NCBI RefSeq assembly: GCF_001854605.1
Contig: NZ_MKJU01000029.1
Span: 1 to 47,955 of the forward strand
Reading direction: 5' to 3'
DNA from: Pseudoalteromonas amylolytica
Lineage (GTDB): Bacteria > Pseudomonadota > Gammaproteobacteria > Enterobacterales > Alteromonadaceae
Length of the DNA: 47,955 nt
Within the stretch, counting starts at the first letter, position 1; the number at the start of each line of letters is the position of its first letter. This document shows, in pieces, positions 1-9,550 of the stretch. The notes below the pieces were generated by a model that worked only from the letters and a program-made list of their open reading frames with translations, was not told where the DNA came from and did no database searches. Position numbers and translations under genes: made by a program.

Positions 1-175
1 CGCTCATTGAATTCTGATTTTGTTCTTGTTACCAAGAACGAATTGACTGTGCTGCAACAAATTAAATTTATTGCCGTTGGTCACTCAGTTCAATTGAGAC
101 TCTAAATATTTTGTTAGAACTCAATCTGTACGAGTGCCCACACAGATGATTGCTTCATATTTTTAAAGAACGTTG
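1..175 (-). promoter_or_regulatory. rRNA operon leader with boxA antitermination site
   Basis: On the minus strand this stretch reads like the leader between the rrn promoters and 16S rRNA. A boxA-like GTTCTTTAAAA lies at about 161-172, followed by ATCTGTGTGGGCACTCG (about 131-148), which closely matches the E. coli rrn leader just after its boxA. In E. coli a TTTGAGCG-like segment lies some 20 bases before 16S; a similar ATGAGCG sits at positions 1-7 here, so the 16S gene should start just outside the left edge. Known role of the family: boxA recruits the NusB/NusE antitermination complex and the leader takes part in pre-16S processing. No part of the mature 16S is inside the window. Confidence 0.85.
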
Positions 176-215
176 CGATGATTCAGCGCTTGGCTTCATC
201 TCGCTAGGGGTGTGC

Positions 216-243
216 ATTCTAAGCATTCCCTATTTTTTGTCAA
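216..243 (-). promoter_or_regulatory. rRNA operon promoter, proximal
   Basis: Minus-strand -35 TTGACA (238-243) and -10 TAGAAT (216-221) are separated by 16 bp, the short spacing typical of rrn promoters. Transcription would run left towards 16S. The boxA-containing leader starts about 45 bp downstream. Confidence 0.85.
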
Positions 244-354
244 CACTTAATTTCAAGTTTTTCTTGGTAAGAAAAAGCAAAGTTAAGTTTTACTCGACGC
301 TGACCCGTTGTTGCTTTGCTTATTCAGCGTAGCGCTCCGTGTCAGTGGGGTCGC

Positions 355-382
355 ATTATAGGGCGATCCTTTTTTTGATCAA
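355..382 (-). promoter_or_regulatory. rRNA operon promoter, distal
   Basis: Minus-strand -35 TTGATC (377-382) and a perfect -10 TATAAT (355-360) with a 16-bp spacer, followed by GCGACCCC. This is a second sigma-70 promoter about 140 bp upstream of the proximal one, as in the P1/P2 layout of gammaproteobacterial rrn operons. The A/T-rich run upstream on this strand (about 383-450) could act as an UP element or bind Fis; that part is inference. Confidence 0.8.
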
Positions 383-390
383 GCTTTTTT

Positions 391-723
391 TGAAGAAAAG
401 TGATGAAAATAGATTGTTCGAGTAAAAATCACACCAAGTGTTCATTTTTACAACTTTTGCAGCGGCGTTTTGGACAAAAAACATACATAAATTACGCTGA
501 TTTGTCTTTTCTTCTAAATCTTAACCCGTTTTGAGCTAGCGTATTAGCAAACGTAAAAAATTATCATGGCCGCCAGTACTGCAGGTGAAGTCAGCCCCAT
601 TACTTAGATTAGTAGCGCTAAACGATATCGTTGGAGAGATACCTTAGGCACTCAGAAAGTATGAAAACTGGACAAGTTTTCATGTAAGGGAGGGACTTAT
701 CATAAGCAATCCATTTCTTCTGA
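391..723. other. Intergenic stretch without a recognised gene
   Basis: No convincing coding frame is present. The left part is A/T-rich and probably belongs to the upstream control region of the rrn promoters. The right part contains a 12-bp perfect palindrome AACGATATCGTT (621-632) and a 9-bp stem with a 5-base loop (661-683, arms ATGAAAACT and AGTTTTCAT). Neither could be assigned to a known RNA family. Confidence 0.5.
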
Positions 724-1012
724 CAGATCAACGGCCACAGAAAATTTAGCATTGGCTACGTTCAAGGTGCCTCTATTGAACTTTCGGGCGATGCTGAGCG
801 AGGCAACGTGCACTATTCATTACTTTTGGTATGGAGATATCAGCTACTGGACTTGAGCCGAGATATAGCCCTGAGAGTACTTTCATTGCAAAAAATAGGT
901 GTGATTGGTATTCCAAGCAACATTGCTAAACACGGGAGTCACGACAATCACCTAGATTACGCCTTCATAGGGACTTTTAATTTACAGAAAGAACTCCAAA
1001 ACGAAAAAAGCC
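724..1012 (+). pseudogene. Possible relic of an outer-membrane beta-barrel protein
   Basis: The frame is open from just after an in-frame TGA at 721-723. It reads with alternating hydrophobic/polar segments such as KFSIGYVQGASIELSGD, YQLLDLSRDIALRV, KIGVIGI and DNHLDYAFIGTF. These resemble strands and turns of a small outer-membrane barrel protein. There is no start codon with a ribosome site, no signal peptide, and the frame runs on into the terminator. The simplest reading is a 5'-truncated, degraded barrel gene between the rrn operon and the rpl cluster. It could equally be a chance frame. Confidence 0.3.
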
Positions 1013-1033
1013 GAGCTATCGCTCGGCTTTTTT
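1004..1033 (-). terminator. Terminator of the alpha operon
   Basis: A perfect 13-bp stem (1004-1016 and 1021-1033) with a TATC loop, flanked by A6 and T6 runs so that it can work on both strands. It lies 16 bp past the rplQ stop and should end the minus-strand ribosomal transcript. Confidence 0.9.
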
Positions 1034-1049
1034 AATGTCTTATAAAGAC

Positions 1050-1448
1050 TTACTCTGCAGACTGTGCGTCTTCTTGAGCTTCTTCCGCAACTGGGCGGTC
1101 TAGAAGTTCAACGTAAGCCATTGGTGCATTATCACCAGCACGGAAGCCACACTTAAGAATACGAGTGTAACCACCTGGACGACCCTCAAAACGAGGACCG
1201 ATTTCGCTGAATAATTTACCAACTACTTCTTTATCACGCGTGCGAGCAAACGCTAAACGACGGTTTGCTACACTGTCAGTCTTAGCCAGTGTGATTAAAG
1301 GTTCAATTACACGGCGCAACTCTTTCGCTTTAGGCAAAGTTGTTTTGATGATTTCGTGCTTCACCAAAGAACCAGCCATGTTGCTGAACATCGCTTTGCG
1401 ATGGCTGCTGTTACGGTTTAATTGACGACCACTCTTACGATGGCGCAT
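1050..1448 (-). CDS. rplQ: 50S ribosomal protein bL17
   Basis: 132 aa, close to the E. coli length of 127. It has the diagnostic N-terminus [17 protein letters not shown] followed by the internal [10 protein letters not shown] segment. bL17 lies near the peptide exit tunnel of the large subunit. It is the last gene of the alpha operon, 36 bp behind rpoA and followed directly by a strong terminator. The acidic tail ([11 protein letters not shown]) is a common clade-specific extension. Confidence 0.98.
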   Translation of the reverse strand: MRHRKSGRQLNRNSSHRKAMFSNMAGSLVKHEIIKTTLPKAKELRRVIEPLITLAKTDSVANRRLAFARTRDKEVVGKLFSEIGPRFEGRPGGYTRILKCGFRAGDNAPMAYVELLDRPVAEEAQEDAQSAE

Positions 1449-1484
1449 GACCCTATCCTTCTAACTAAAATATAGTAACTTAGC

Positions 1485-2471
1485 TTATTCAGCTAAGCTT
1501 GCCGGCGGCCAATTCTCTAGGCGCATACCTAGTGATAGACCACGTGAAGCCAGTACATCTTTGATTTCAGTTAGAGACTTCTTACCAAGGTTTGGTGTTT
1601 TCAGAAGCTCAACTTCAGTACGCTGTACTAAGTCACCGATATATTGAATTTGCTCGGCTTTCAGACAGTTTGCTGAACGTACTGTTAGCTCAAGATCATC
1701 AACTGGACGAAGCAGAATAGGATCGAATTCTGGCTTCTCTTCTTTCTCTTCTGGCTCAGAAACATCACGTAAATCTACGAATGCTTCTAATTGCTCAGCT
1801 AAGATAGTAGACGCACGGCGGATCGCTTCTTCAGGATCTAAAGTGCCGTTTGTTTCCATATCAATGATTAACTTGTCTAAGTCTGTACGTTGTTCAACAC
1901 GGGCTGACTCAACCGAGTACGCAATACGCTCAACTGGACTGAATGATGCATCAAGCAGCAAACGACCAATTGGACGCTCATCGTCATCAGAGGATAAACG
2001 GCTAGACGCAGGCACATAACCACGACCACGCTCAACACGAATTCTCATGCTAATTTCACTATAGTCAGCAGTTAAGTGACAAATGACGTGATCTGGGTTG
2101 GCGATTGTTACATCTCCATCGTGCTGAATATCTGCCGCAGTCACAGGGCCTACACCAGACTTAGTCAGGGTCAGAAAAACTTCATCTTTACCTTCTAGAG
2201 ATACCGCTAAACCTTTAAGGTTCAACAAAATTTCAATGATGTCTTCTTGAACGCCTTCTTTCGCGCTGTACTCGTGCAATACACCGTCGATTTCAACTTC
2301 AGTTACTGCACATCCTGGCATAGATGACAACAGTATACGGCGTAAAGCGTTACCCAAAGTGTGGCCAAAACCACGCTCTAGTGGTTCTAAAACTACTTTA
2401 GAACGCGTTGGGTTGATAGCGTCGATATCGACTAACCTTGGCTTTAGGAATTCGGTTACAGAACCCTGCAT
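1485..2471 (-). CDS. rpoA: DNA-directed RNA polymerase subunit alpha
   Basis: 328 aa (E. coli 329). The amino-terminal dimerisation domain is recognisable from [18 protein letters not shown] (about residues 35-52). A short acidic linker ([12 protein letters not shown]) leads to the carboxy-terminal domain, which binds UP elements and activators; RSANCLKAE and GKKSLTEIK are its conserved DNA- and activator-contact helices. It sits between rpsD and rplQ as in E. coli, so polymerase assembly is co-expressed with ribosomal proteins and probably falls under the S4 control of the alpha operon. Confidence 0.99.
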   Translation of the reverse strand: MQGSVTEFLKPRLVDIDAINPTRSKVVLEPLERGFGHTLGNALRRILLSSMPGCAVTEVEIDGVLHEYSAKEGVQEDIIEILLNLKGLAVSLEGKDEVFLTLTKSGVGPVTAADIQHDGDVTIANPDHVICHLTADYSEISMRIRVERGRGYVPASSRLSSDDDERPIGRLLLDASFSPVERIAYSVESARVEQRTDLDKLIIDMETNGTLDPEEAIRRASTILAEQLEAFVDLRDVSEPEEKEEKPEFDPILLRPVDDLELTVRSANCLKAEQIQYIGDLVQRTEVELLKTPNLGKKSLTEIKDVLASRGLSLGMRLENWPPASLAE

Positions 2472-2495
2472 TTTATCCTCTCTTAACTCTTAACT

Positions 2496-3116
2496 TTACT
2501 TCGAGTAAAGTTCGACGATTAGTTGTTCGTTAATGTCCGCAGACAGATCAGAACGCTCTGGTAGGCGCTTGAAGCTACCTTCCATTTTCTTACCGTCAAC
2601 TTCAATCCAAGTTGGCTTTTCACGTTGCTCAGCCAACTCTAGAGCAGCGATGATACGCGCTTGCTTTTTAGACTTCTCGCGAATTACTACTACATCTTCA
2701 GGAGTAACTACGAAAGAAGGGATATTAACAACACGACCATTAACCATAACCGCTTTGTGGCTAACTAGCTGACGTGCTTCAGCACGTGTGCTTGCAAAAC
2801 CCATGCGATATACAACATTGTCTAAACGTTGCTCTAGAAGCTGTAGTAGGTTTTCACCTGTATTACCCTTAAGGCGAGCAGCTTCTTTATAATAGTTACG
2901 GAATTGCTTCTCAAGAATGCCGTAGATACGACGTACTTTTTGCTTTTCACGTAATTGTAAACCGTAATCAGATAGACGACCTTTACGAGCGCCGTGCTGA
3001 CCAGGTGCTGTCTCAAGCTTACACTTTGAGTCGATAGCTCTCACGCCGCTCTTAAGGAACAGGTCAGTACCTTCACGACGACTCAGCTTGAGCTTAGGGC
3101 CCAAATATCTTGCCAT
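2496..3116 (-). CDS. rpsD: 30S ribosomal protein uS4, alpha operon repressor
   Basis: 206 aa, identical to the E. coli length, starting [16 protein letters not shown]. The S4 RNA-binding domain is at about residues 93-130 ([27 protein letters not shown]). uS4 nucleates assembly of the 16S 5' domain. In E. coli it also represses translation of its own operon by binding the pseudoknot at the rpsM start, which is conserved here (see the alpha leader entry). It lies 21 bp downstream of rpsK. Confidence 0.99.
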   Translation of the reverse strand: MARYLGPKLKLSRREGTDLFLKSGVRAIDSKCKLETAPGQHGARKGRLSDYGLQLREKQKVRRIYGILEKQFRNYYKEAARLKGNTGENLLQLLEQRLDNVVYRMGFASTRAEARQLVSHKAVMVNGRVVNIPSFVVTPEDVVVIREKSKKQARIIAALELAEQREKPTWIEVDGKKMEGSFKRLPERSDLSADINEQLIVELYSK

Positions 3117-3137
3117 GTTCTTTCTCCTAACCTATTG

Positions 3138-3524
3138 TTAAACGCGACGTTTCTTCGGTGGACGACAACCATTATGAGGGATTGGCGTCACGTCAGTGAT
3201 GTTTGTGATACGGTAACCCGCAGCATTCAATGCACGTACAGCAGACTCACGGCCTGGACCTGGACCTTTAATGAATACTTCTAGGTTCTTAAGACCGTAC
3301 TCTTGTGCAGCAGTACCTGCGCGCTCAGCGGCAACCTGTGCAGCGAACGGAGTAGACTTACGTGAACCACGGAAACCAGAACCACCTGCAGTCGCCCAAG
3401 AAAGAGCATTACCTTGACGGTCAGTAATGGTTACGATTGTGTTGTTGAATGATGCATGAACATGCGCCATACCATCAACAACTTGCTTTTTGACCTTTTT
3501 ACGACGAATTGGTGCTTTAGCCAT
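3138..3524 (-). CDS. rpsK: 30S ribosomal protein uS11
   Basis: 128 aa, full length, with the conserved basic N-terminus ([12 protein letters not shown]), [17 protein letters not shown] and the [13 protein letters not shown] block. uS11 is a platform protein near the mRNA exit channel. Second gene of the alpha operon, 13 bp behind rpsM. Confidence 0.99.
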   Translation of the reverse strand: MAKAPIRRKKVKKQVVDGMAHVHASFNNTIVTITDRQGNALSWATAGGSGFRGSRKSTPFAAQVAAERAGTAAQEYGLKNLEVFIKGPGPGRESAVRALNAAGYRITNITDVTPIPHNGCRPPKKRRV

Positions 3525-3537
3525 AACTTACCCCACC

Positions 3538-3894
3538 TTATTTCTTGATAGGCTTGCGAGGACCCTTACGAGTACGCGCGTTAGTCTTAGTACGTTGACC
3601 ACGTAGTGGTAACGAACGACGATGACGTAAGCCACGGAAACAACCAAGGTCCATAAGACGCTTGATGTTTAAAGTCACTTCACGACGAAGATCACCTTCG
3701 ACTGTGTACTTGCCAACTTCTTCACGAAGTACGTCAAGTGTTTCGTCAGAAAGATCACCGATTTTTGTAGTTTCGGCGATACCAGTCGCTGCTAAGATCG
3801 CCTTAGCGCGAGTTTTACCTACACCATAGATGCTAGTTAAACCAATAACTGCATGCTTATGATCAGGGACGTTAATGCCAGCGATACGGGCCAC
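3538..3894 (-). CDS. rpsM: 30S ribosomal protein uS13
   Basis: 118 aa from a GTG start at 3894, reading (M)[12 protein letters not shown] as in other uS13 proteins. The frame is open further upstream (to 3957), but AGGAG lies 8 bases before this GTG and the upstream bases belong to the conserved alpha-operon leader, so the longer start is rejected. Helix-two-turn-helix and the basic tail ([18 protein letters not shown]) are present. uS13 sits in the small-subunit head and contacts 5S/23S bridges. First gene of the alpha operon and the point where S4 represses translation. Confidence 0.97.
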   Translation of the reverse strand: MARIAGINVPDHKHAVIGLTSIYGVGKTRAKAILAATGIAETTKIGDLSDETLDVLREEVGKYTVEGDLRREVTLNIKRLMDLGCFRGLRHRRSLPLRGQRTKTNARTRKGPRKPIKK

Positions 3895-3960
3895 TAACAC
3901 ATCTCCTATATTTAGATCCGATACCCATCTGTTTGAAAAGCCCGCAAGGATACTCAAACG
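3884..3960 (-). promoter_or_regulatory. Alpha operon leader (S4-binding pseudoknot)
   Basis: Read on the minus strand, this segment contains TTTGAGTATCCT, CGGGCTTTTCA, an A/T-rich linker, then AGGAG and GTG-TTA-GTG-GCCCG. The same blocks occur in the same order in the E. coli alpha-operon leader, where they form a nested pseudoknot over the rpsM ribosome site that S4 stabilises. GTG as initiator and its neighbouring second GTG are also conserved. Repression by S4 is therefore expected; it is inferred from the match, not shown. Confidence 0.85.
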
Positions 3961-3985
3961 AAGATCAGATCATATTCAAAAACAC

Positions 3986-4010
3986 AGGCTAAGTAGTATT
4001 TACTTAGCCT
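3986..4010 (-). terminator. Hairpin with T-run between spc and alpha operons
   Basis: A perfect 10-bp inverted repeat (AGGCTAAGTA at 3986-3995, its complement at 4001-4010) with a 5-base loop. On the minus strand it is followed by GTGTTTTTG. It lies between rpmJ and the alpha leader, so it may be a partial terminator or RNA end-protecting structure that separates spc from alpha transcripts. Confidence 0.65.
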
Positions 4011-4022
4011 GCATGACTTTTA

Positions 4023-4136
4023 TTAGCCTTGCCTTTGCTTGTGCTTAGGCTCACTGCAGATCACACGTACTACACCAGCACGCTTGATAACTTTACAGTT
4101 ACGGCAAATTTTCTTAACGGAAGCACGTACTTTCAT
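4023..4136 (-). CDS. rpmJ: 50S ribosomal protein bL36
   Basis: 37 aa, starting [15 protein letters not shown] and ending with KHKQRQG. It has the zinc-ribbon ligands of the C+ form of bL36: C11 and C14 in ICRNC, then C27 and H32 in VICSEPKH. It lies 23 bp downstream of secY as in the E. coli spc operon. Small but unmistakable. Confidence 0.97.
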   Translation of the reverse strand: MKVRASVKKICRNCKVIKRAGVVRVICSEPKHKQRQG

Positions 4137-4159
4137 TGCTCAACTCCGTGAAAATAACC

Positions 4160-5488
4160 TTATCGGCCATAGCCTTTAAGGTTTGCTTTTTTCAGCACAG
4201 AATCATACTGATGTGACATCATATGAGTCTGTACTTGTGCCATAAAGTCCATGATCACAACCACGATAATCAAAATTGATGTACCGCCGAAGTAGAATGG
4301 CGTTTGCCATGCCATGGTCATAAACTCGGGCACCAGACAGATAAAGGTTATATACAAAGCACCTGCCAATGTCAGGCGTGTCATCACTTTATCAATGTAT
4401 TTAGATGTCTGCTCACCTGGACGAATGCCTGGAATAAAAGCGCCAGATTTTTTCAGGTTGTCTGCTGTCTCACGCGGGTTAAATACCAACGCAGTGTAGA
4501 AGAAGCAGAAGAAGATAATAGCCGCAGCTAAAACCATCGCATACAGAGGTTGACCAGGAGTCAATACCGCAGAGATAGCCTGTAGCACATCAGCGACCGG
4601 ACCTTCACCTTGGCCGAACCAGCTTGCAATTGTACCAGGGAACAAAATTATACTGCTAGCAAAGATTGGTGGAATAACACCCGCCATGTTTACTTTTAGT
4701 GGTAAATGCGTGCTTTGAGCAGCAAATACTTGACGACCTTGCTGGCGTTTAGCGTAGTTAACGACGATACGACGTTGACCACGTTCAAAGAACACCACAA
4801 GATAAGTAACTGCGAATACGATTACCGCAATCAATAGCAGTACAAGAGCATTCAGATCACCTTGGCGCGCCATTTCAGCTGTCGAACCAATTGCAGACGG
4901 CAGGTTAGCTACAATACCAACAAAAATCAGTACTGAGATACCGTTACCAATACCTCGTTCTGTGATTTGTTCGCCCAGCCACATCAAGAACATAGTACCA
5001 GTAACTAAACTCACCACTGCGGTGAAGTAGAAACCGAAACCTGGGTTAACAACTAACCCGTCCATCATGCTTGGTAAGCCAGTAGCTATACCAATTGACT
5101 GGAATGTAGCAAGCACAAGCGTACCATAACGCGTGTACTGACTAATTTTCTTACGCCCTTGTTCGCCTTCTTTCTTAAGCTCTATCATCGCAGGATGTAT
5201 ATGCGTTAATAGCTGCATTATGATTGAAGCCGAAATATACGGCATAATACCTAGTGCCAGTACCGAAGCACGCTCAAGCGCACCACCGCTGAACATGTTG
5301 AACATTTCAACAATGGTGCCCTTTTGTTGCTCGAAGAAATCGGCAAGTACAGCGGCATCAATCCCAGGGATCGGCACGAATGAACCTAGACGGTAAATAA
5401 TGATAGCACCCAATACAAATAGTAATCGGCGCTTCAGTTCCGCAAGCCCACTTTGTGCACTTTGCATATCTTGACCTGGTTTAGCCAT
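4160..5488 (-). CDS. secY: Preprotein translocase channel subunit SecY
   Basis: 442 aa (E. coli 443) with ten membrane segments. Conserved blocks include FVPIPGID after the first segment, [15 protein letters not shown] of the lateral gate, ERGIGNGIS, and the cytoplasmic loops with ERGQRRI and [11 protein letters not shown] that contact SecA and the ribosome. SecY with SecE and SecG forms the inner-membrane channel for unfolded proteins. It is the penultimate spc gene, between rplO and rpmJ, coupling exporter supply to ribosome supply. Confidence 0.99.
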   Translation of the reverse strand: MAKPGQDMQSAQSGLAELKRRLLFVLGAIIIYRLGSFVPIPGIDAAVLADFFEQQKGTIVEMFNMFSGGALERASVLALGIMPYISASIIMQLLTHIHPAMIELKKEGEQGRKKISQYTRYGTLVLATFQSIGIATGLPSMMDGLVVNPGFGFYFTAVVSLVTGTMFLMWLGEQITERGIGNGISVLIFVGIVANLPSAIGSTAEMARQGDLNALVLLLIAVIVFAVTYLVVFFERGQRRIVVNYAKRQQGRQVFAAQSTHLPLKVNMAGVIPPIFASSIILFPGTIASWFGQGEGPVADVLQAISAVLTPGQPLYAMVLAAAIIFFCFFYTALVFNPRETADNLKKSGAFIPGIRPGEQTSKYIDKVMTRLTLAGALYITFICLVPEFMTMAWQTPFYFGGTSILIIVVVIMDFMAQVQTHMMSHQYDSVLKKANLKGYGR

Positions 5489-5499
5489 AGTGTACTTCC

Positions 5500-5934
5500 T
5501 TATTCTTCTACCTTGCCTCCGGCAGCTTCGATAGCTTCGCGAGCACCTTTAGACACTTTAATGCCTTTAACAGTTACTGCGCGTGAAACTTCGCCAGATT
5601 TAACAACTTTAACGAACAGAACGTTCTTTTTAACTAGACCAGCTGCTTGTAACGCGTTTAGGTCTACCACATCGCCTTCAACTTTAGCGATTTCGTATAG
5701 GTTAACTTCTGTAGATACTAAAGATTTACGTGAAGTGAAACCAAACTTAGGTAGACGACGTTGCATAGGCATTTGACCGCCTTCGAAACCAACGCGTACT
5801 TTACCGCCAGAACGTGATTTTTGGCCTTTATGACCACGGCCACCAGTCTTACCAAGACCAGAACCAATACCACGACCTAGACGTTTCTTTTCAGTTTTTG
5901 CACCAGCAGCAGGTGAAAGTGTATTCAAATGCAT
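5500..5934 (-). CDS. rplO: 50S ribosomal protein uL15
   Basis: 144 aa, the E. coli length. The glycine-rich N-terminal extension ([19 protein letters not shown]) threads into 23S rRNA, and the globular part follows. It lies 11 bp upstream of secY and 5 bp after rpmD, a tightly packed operon. Confidence 0.99.
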   Translation of the reverse strand: MHLNTLSPAAGAKTEKKRLGRGIGSGLGKTGGRGHKGQKSRSGGKVRVGFEGGQMPMQRRLPKFGFTSRKSLVSTEVNLYEIAKVEGDVVDLNALQAAGLVKKNVLFVKVVKSGEVSRAVTVKGIKVSKGAREAIEAAGGKVEE

Positions 5935-5939
5935 TCGAA

Positions 5940-6122
5940 TTACCCCTCAACCTTAACCATGTAAGAAACTTGGTTGATCATACCACGTACACATGCTGTG
6001 TCTTCTAACTCAACAGTGTGGTTGATACGACGTAAACCAAGGCCACGTAAAGTTGCTTTATGCTTCGGTAAACGACCGATAGAGCTCTTTACTTGAGTAA
6101 CTTTTACAGTTTTATTAGCCAT
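5940..6122 (-). CDS. rpmD: 50S ribosomal protein uL30
   Basis: 60 aa (E. coli 59), with [15 protein letters not shown] and [15 protein letters not shown]. uL30 is a small large-subunit protein. The start is 6 bp behind the rpsE stop. Confidence 0.98.
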   Translation of the reverse strand: MANKTVKVTQVKSSIGRLPKHKATLRGLGLRRINHTVELEDTACVRGMINQVSYMVKVEG

Positions 6123-6128
6123 GGTTAA

Positions 6129-6635
6129 TTACCCCTGAATCTGTTCAACAGTTAAACCACGTTTTGCAGCAATACGCTCTGGAGAATTCATGTTCTCTAG
6201 CGCTGAAATTGTTGCACGAACGATGTTGATTGGGTTTGTTGAACCGTATGCTTTAGATAGTACGTTTTGTACGCCTGTTACTTCTAGTACCGCACGCATC
6301 GCACCACCGGCGATGATACCAGTACCTTCAGATGCAGGCTGCATGTATACTTTAGAACCCGCGTGGCGACCCTTGATTGGGTGCTGTAACGTGTTACCGT
6401 TTAGTTCAACGTTGATCATGTTGCGACGTGCTTTTTCCATTGCTTTTTGAATAGCAGCTGGAACTTCACGTGCTTTACCATAACCAAAACCTACTTTACC
6501 TGCGCCGTCACCAACTACAGTTAGTGCAGTGAAGCTAAAGATACGACCACCTTTAACCACTTTAGACACACGGTTTACCGCGATTAGCTTTTCAGCCAAT
6601 TCAGGCTGTTGTGCTTTTGCTTCTACGTTAGCCAT
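6129..6635 (-). CDS. rpsE: 30S ribosomal protein uS5
   Basis: 168 aa (E. coli 167). The N-terminal double-stranded RNA-binding fold is marked by [18 protein letters not shown] and [14 protein letters not shown]. The C-terminal fold contains [15 protein letters not shown]. uS5 lies at the mRNA entry channel and influences decoding fidelity. Part of the spc operon. Confidence 0.99.
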   Translation of the reverse strand: MANVEAKAQQPELAEKLIAVNRVSKVVKGGRIFSFTALTVVGDGAGKVGFGYGKAREVPAAIQKAMEKARRNMINVELNGNTLQHPIKGRHAGSKVYMQPASEGTGIIAGGAMRAVLEVTGVQNVLSKAYGSTNPINIVRATISALENMNSPERIAAKRGLTVEQIQG

Positions 6636-6644
6636 TGTCTACTC

Positions 6645-6995
6645 CTAGAATTGCAGACCGGCTTCACGCGCTGCATCAGCAAGCGCCTTCACACGGCCGT
6701 GATATTTAAAGCCACTGCGATCAAAGGCTAGTTTTTCAACACCTTTGTCAGCTGCACGTTCTGCGATCGCTTTACCTACAGCTTGCGCTGCAGCGATGTT
6801 GCTTGTGCCTGATACTGATTCAGCAATTGCTTTTTCAACTGTAGAAGCAGCAGCCAGTACTTTACCTTCAGCGTTTACTAGCTGAGCGTAAATGTGACGT
6901 GGCGTGCGGTGGATAACAAGACGCGTTGTGCCTTGTTCAATAAAATTTCTACGGGTGCGTTTAGCACGACGTAGACGAGCTGTTTTCTTATCCAT
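6645..6995 (-). CDS. rplR: 50S ribosomal protein uL18
   Basis: 116 aa (E. coli 117). It has the basic N-terminus [30 protein letters not shown] and the terminal [20 protein letters not shown]. uL18 with uL5 binds 5S rRNA and carries it into the central protuberance. Both partners are encoded in this operon. Confidence 0.99.
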   Translation of the reverse strand: MDKKTARLRRAKRTRRNFIEQGTTRLVIHRTPRHIYAQLVNAEGKVLAAASTVEKAIAESVSGTSNIAAAQAVGKAIAERAADKGVEKLAFDRSGFKYHGRVKALADAAREAGLQF

Positions 6996-7004
6996 CGTCT
7001 TACC

Positions 7005-7535
7005 TTACTTCTTCTTAGCTTCTTTACGACGCACGTGCTCATCAGCATAACGTACACCTTTACCTTTATAAGGCTCTGGTTCACGGTATGAACGGATGTT
7101 AGCAGCAGTTTGACCAACTAGTTGTTTGTCAGCGCCTTTAACTACAAGTTCAGTTTGGCTTGGAGCTTCGATAGTGATGCCCTCAGGGATATCAAAGTTC
7201 ACTGGGTGAGAGAAGCCAAGAGTTAAGTCTACAACTTTACCCTTAACAGCCGCACGGTAACCAACACCAACTAGTTGAAGTTTTTTCTCATAACCTTCGT
7301 TAGTACCAACAATCATGTTGTTGATAAGTGCACGAGCAGTACCTGCTTGTGCCCACGCGTTCGCAACGTCACGAGGAGTCGTTGTGATCACGTTGTCAGC
7401 TAGAGTTACTTCAACTGCGTCGTTGATAGTACGAGACAACTCACCATTTTTGCCTTTAACTGTGATGTCCTGGCCTTTAATTGTAACTTCTACACCGGCA
7501 GGAACTGTAATTGGAGCCTTCGCTATACGAGACAT
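7005..7535 (-). CDS. rplF: 50S ribosomal protein uL6
   Basis: 176 aa, E. coli-like length. Two repeated L6 folds are visible. The C-terminal signature ([16 protein letters not shown]) contacts the sarcin-ricin region of 23S rRNA. It lies between rpsH and rplR in the standard spc order. Confidence 0.99.
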   Translation of the reverse strand: MSRIAKAPITVPAGVEVTIKGQDITVKGKNGELSRTINDAVEVTLADNVITTTPRDVANAWAQAGTARALINNMIVGTNEGYEKKLQLVGVGYRAAVKGKVVDLTLGFSHPVNFDIPEGITIEAPSQTELVVKGADKQLVGQTAANIRSYREPEPYKGKGVRYADEHVRRKEAKKK

Positions 7536-7548
7536 TGTTCCCCTCCGA

Positions 7549-7941
7549 TTAAGCTACAAAGCCAATGATTTCACCACCAACGCCTGCACTACGTGCTGCG
7601 CGGTCTGTCATCAAGCCTTGAGAAGTTGATACGATAGCGATACCTAGACCACCCATTACCTTAGGTAATGCGTCACGTTTCTTATAGATACGTAGACCAG
7701 GGCGGCTAACACGCTGGATGTTTTCGATTACAGCTTTGCCTTCGAAGTACTTTAATTCGATAGTCAATTCTGGTTTTGCGTCGCCAGCTACTGCGAAGTC
7801 AGTGATGTAACCTTCTTCTTTTAGTACTTTAGCAACTGCTACTTTCAGCTTTGAAGTTGGCATAGAAACTGATACCTTCTTCGCAGTCTGACCGTTACGG
7901 ATACGTGTGAACAAATCCGCAATAGGATCTTGCAAGCTCAT
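7549..7941 (-). CDS. rpsH: 30S ribosomal protein uS8, probable spc repressor
   Basis: 130 aa, full length, starting [18 protein letters not shown] and ending with the RNA-binding block [15 protein letters not shown] [14 protein letters not shown]. uS8 organises the 16S central domain. In E. coli it represses the spc operon by binding mRNA at the start of rplE; that site appears to be kept here (see 8785-8826). Confidence 0.99.
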   Translation of the reverse strand: MSLQDPIADLFTRIRNGQTAKKVSVSMPTSKLKVAVAKVLKEEGYITDFAVAGDAKPELTIELKYFEGKAVIENIQRVSRPGLRIYKKRDALPKVMGGLGIAIVSTSQGLMTDRAARSAGVGGEIIGFVA

Positions 7942-7961
7942 GTCTTACTCCCGTGACTCTA

Positions 7962-8267
7962 TTACCAAGAAGCCTTTTTAAGGCCAGGAATTTCACCGCG
8001 CATAGCTGCTTCGCGAACTTTAATACGGCTCATGCCGAATTTGCGAAGGAAACCATGTGGGCGGCCCGTGATGTTACAACGGTTACGTTGACGTGCAGGG
8101 CTTGAATCACGCGGTAAGCTTTGAAGCTTTAATACCGCATCCCAACGATCATCTTCAGATGCGTTAACATCGCTGATGATAGCTTTTAGTGCCGCACGCT
8201 TTTCAGCATACTGAGCAACTAATTTAGTGCGCTTTGCTTCGCGCGCTTTCATAGAATTCTTTGCCAT
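7962..8267 (-). CDS. rpsN: 30S ribosomal protein uS14 (zinc-free form)
   Basis: 101 aa, the long form without the CxxC zinc motifs found in short paralogues. The conserved C-terminal half [17 protein letters not shown] and [12 protein letters not shown] is intact. It is needed for assembly of the small-subunit head. Confidence 0.99.
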   Translation of the reverse strand: MAKNSMKAREAKRTKLVAQYAEKRAALKAIISDVNASEDDRWDAVLKLQSLPRDSSPARQRNRCNITGRPHGFLRKFGMSRIKVREAAMRGEIPGLKKASW

Positions 8268-8277
8268 AACCCTACCC

Positions 8278-8817
8278 TTATTTCTTGAATGGGAAGTTAA
8301 ATGCTTCTAACAACGCACGGCCTTCCTCATCAGTTTTCGCAGAAGTAGTGATTGTGATATCCATACCGCGAACGCGGTCTACTTTATCATAATCGATTTC
8401 TGGGAAGATGATTTGCTCACGTACGCCCATAGAGTAGTTACCGCGACCGTCGAAAGACTTAGCGCTAACACCGCGGAAGTCACGAATACGTGGCATCGCA
8501 ATTGAGACTAAACGCTCAAGGAAATCCCACATACGCTCGCCGCGTAGGGTTACTTTACAGCCAATTGGGTAGCCTTCACGAATTTTAAAACCAGCAACTG
8601 ATTTACGTGCTTTCGTGATAAGAGCTTTCTGACCAGAGATGGCTTCTAGATCCGCAACAGCGTTTTCTAGAATTTTCTTGTCAGCTAGGGCTTCGCCCAC
8701 ACCCATGTTTAATGTGATCTTTTCGATCTGAGGGACTTGCATGACAGAGCTGAAACCAAACTTCTCTTGAAGTTCAGCGACTACTTTGTCTTTATATACT
8801 TCATGCAGTTTCGCCAT
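8278..8817 (-). CDS. rplE: 50S ribosomal protein uL5
   Basis: 179 aa, the E. coli length, with [25 protein letters not shown] and the central [16 protein letters not shown]. It binds 5S rRNA and forms a bridge to the 30S head. Its first codons overlap the probable S8-binding operator, so in this operon it is likely the first cistron whose translation is directly repressed. Confidence 0.99.
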   Translation of the reverse strand: MAKLHEVYKDKVVAELQEKFGFSSVMQVPQIEKITLNMGVGEALADKKILENAVADLEAISGQKALITKARKSVAGFKIREGYPIGCKVTLRGERMWDFLERLVSIAMPRIRDFRGVSAKSFDGRGNYSMGVREQIIFPEIDYDKVDRVRGMDITITTSAKTDEEGRALLEAFNFPFKK

Positions 8818-8826
8818 CGTCTACTC
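8785..8826 (-). promoter_or_regulatory. Probable S8-binding operator at the rplE start
   Basis: On the minus strand GGAGTAGACG is followed by ATGGCGAAACTGCATGA. This matches the E. coli spc regulatory site around the rplE initiation codon, including the GATGGC and AACTGCATG elements that mimic S8-binding helix 21 of 16S rRNA. The closing stem is weaker than in E. coli because the codons after GCATGA differ (AGTATAT). Regulation is inferred from the preserved core. Confidence 0.5.
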
Positions 8827-8832
8827 CAACTA

Positions 8833-9147
8833 TTAGATAGTTTTACCAGTAGATTTGAAGATACGTAATTTCTTACCGTCTTCAATCTTGAAACCTACAC
8901 GATCTGCTTTACCAGTTTCCTGGTTGAAGATCGCAACGTTTGATACGTCGATTGACGCTTCTTTCTCAACAATACCGCCAGCTTGCTGCAATTGTGGAAC
9001 AGGCTTCTGGTGCTTCTTGATTAAGTTAATGCCTTCGACAAATACTCGACCAGTTTCAGTTACAACTGAAAGCACTTTACCGCGCTTACCTTTGTCTTTA
9101 CCGGCTAGTACGATTACTTCGTCATCACGACGGATTTTTGCTGCCAT
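8833..9147 (-). CDS. rplX: 50S ribosomal protein uL24
   Basis: 104 aa, E. coli length, with the KOW motif at the N-terminus ([18 protein letters not shown], about residues 6-23) and [11 protein letters not shown]. It initiates 50S assembly near the exit tunnel. Second gene of the operon, 10 bp behind rplN. Confidence 0.99.
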   Translation of the reverse strand: MAAKIRRDDEVIVLAGKDKGKRGKVLSVVTETGRVFVEGINLIKKHQKPVPQLQQAGGIVEKEASIDVSNVAIFNQETGKADRVGFKIEDGKKLRIFKSTGKTI

Positions 9148-9157
9148 GATAGACTCC

Positions 9158-9526
9158 TTATAGTACTTCTGGGGCTAGTGAAACGATTTTCATGAACTTT
9201 TCAGTACGTAGTTCACGAGTCACAGGGCCGAAGATACGAGTACCAATAGGCTGTAAGTTATCATTTAAGATAACAGCCGCATTGCTATCGAAACGGATCA
9301 ATGAACCGTCCGGACGACGAACGCCTTTTTTAGTACGCACAACTACCGCGTTTTTAACATCACCTTTCTTCACTTTACCGCGAGGAATAGCTTCTTTAAC
9401 AGAAACTTTAATGATGTCACCAACAGCCGCGTAGCGACGGTGCGAACCACCAAGGACTTTAATACACTGCACTTTGCGAGCGCCGCTGTTATCAGCAACG
9501 TCCAGCTGAGTTTGCATTTGGATCAT
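9158..9526 (-). CDS. rplN: 50S ribosomal protein uL14
   Basis: 122 aa, with [25 protein letters not shown]-like [15 protein letters not shown] and the terminal [15 protein letters not shown]. uL14 contacts 16S at an intersubunit bridge and is the docking site of the silencing factor RsfS. It is the first gene of the spc operon here. In E. coli the S10 operon ends with rpsQ immediately upstream; no rpsQ or rpmC is present upstream in this window. Confidence 0.99.
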   Translation of the reverse strand: MIQMQTQLDVADNSGARKVQCIKVLGGSHRRYAAVGDIIKVSVKEAIPRGKVKKGDVKNAVVVRTKKGVRRPDGSLIRFDSNAAVILNDNLQPIGTRIFGPVTRELRTEKFMKIVSLAPEVL

Positions 9527-9550
9527 ATTAATGAGCTCCGGTGTAGTTAC

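Noticed and set aside
630..700. Glycine riboswitch-like words (GGAGAGA, CTCAG) on the plus strand
   Set aside because: The CCGAAGG core and spacing of the aptamer are absent, and no glycine-related gene follows.
2533..2772. Open frames antisense to ribosomal genes
   Set aside because: They follow from the codon bias of rps/rpl genes and have no ribosome sites or protein-like composition.
3895..3957. Longer uS13 start
   Set aside because: The additional codons lie in the S4-binding leader, and the ribosome site fits GTG 3894.
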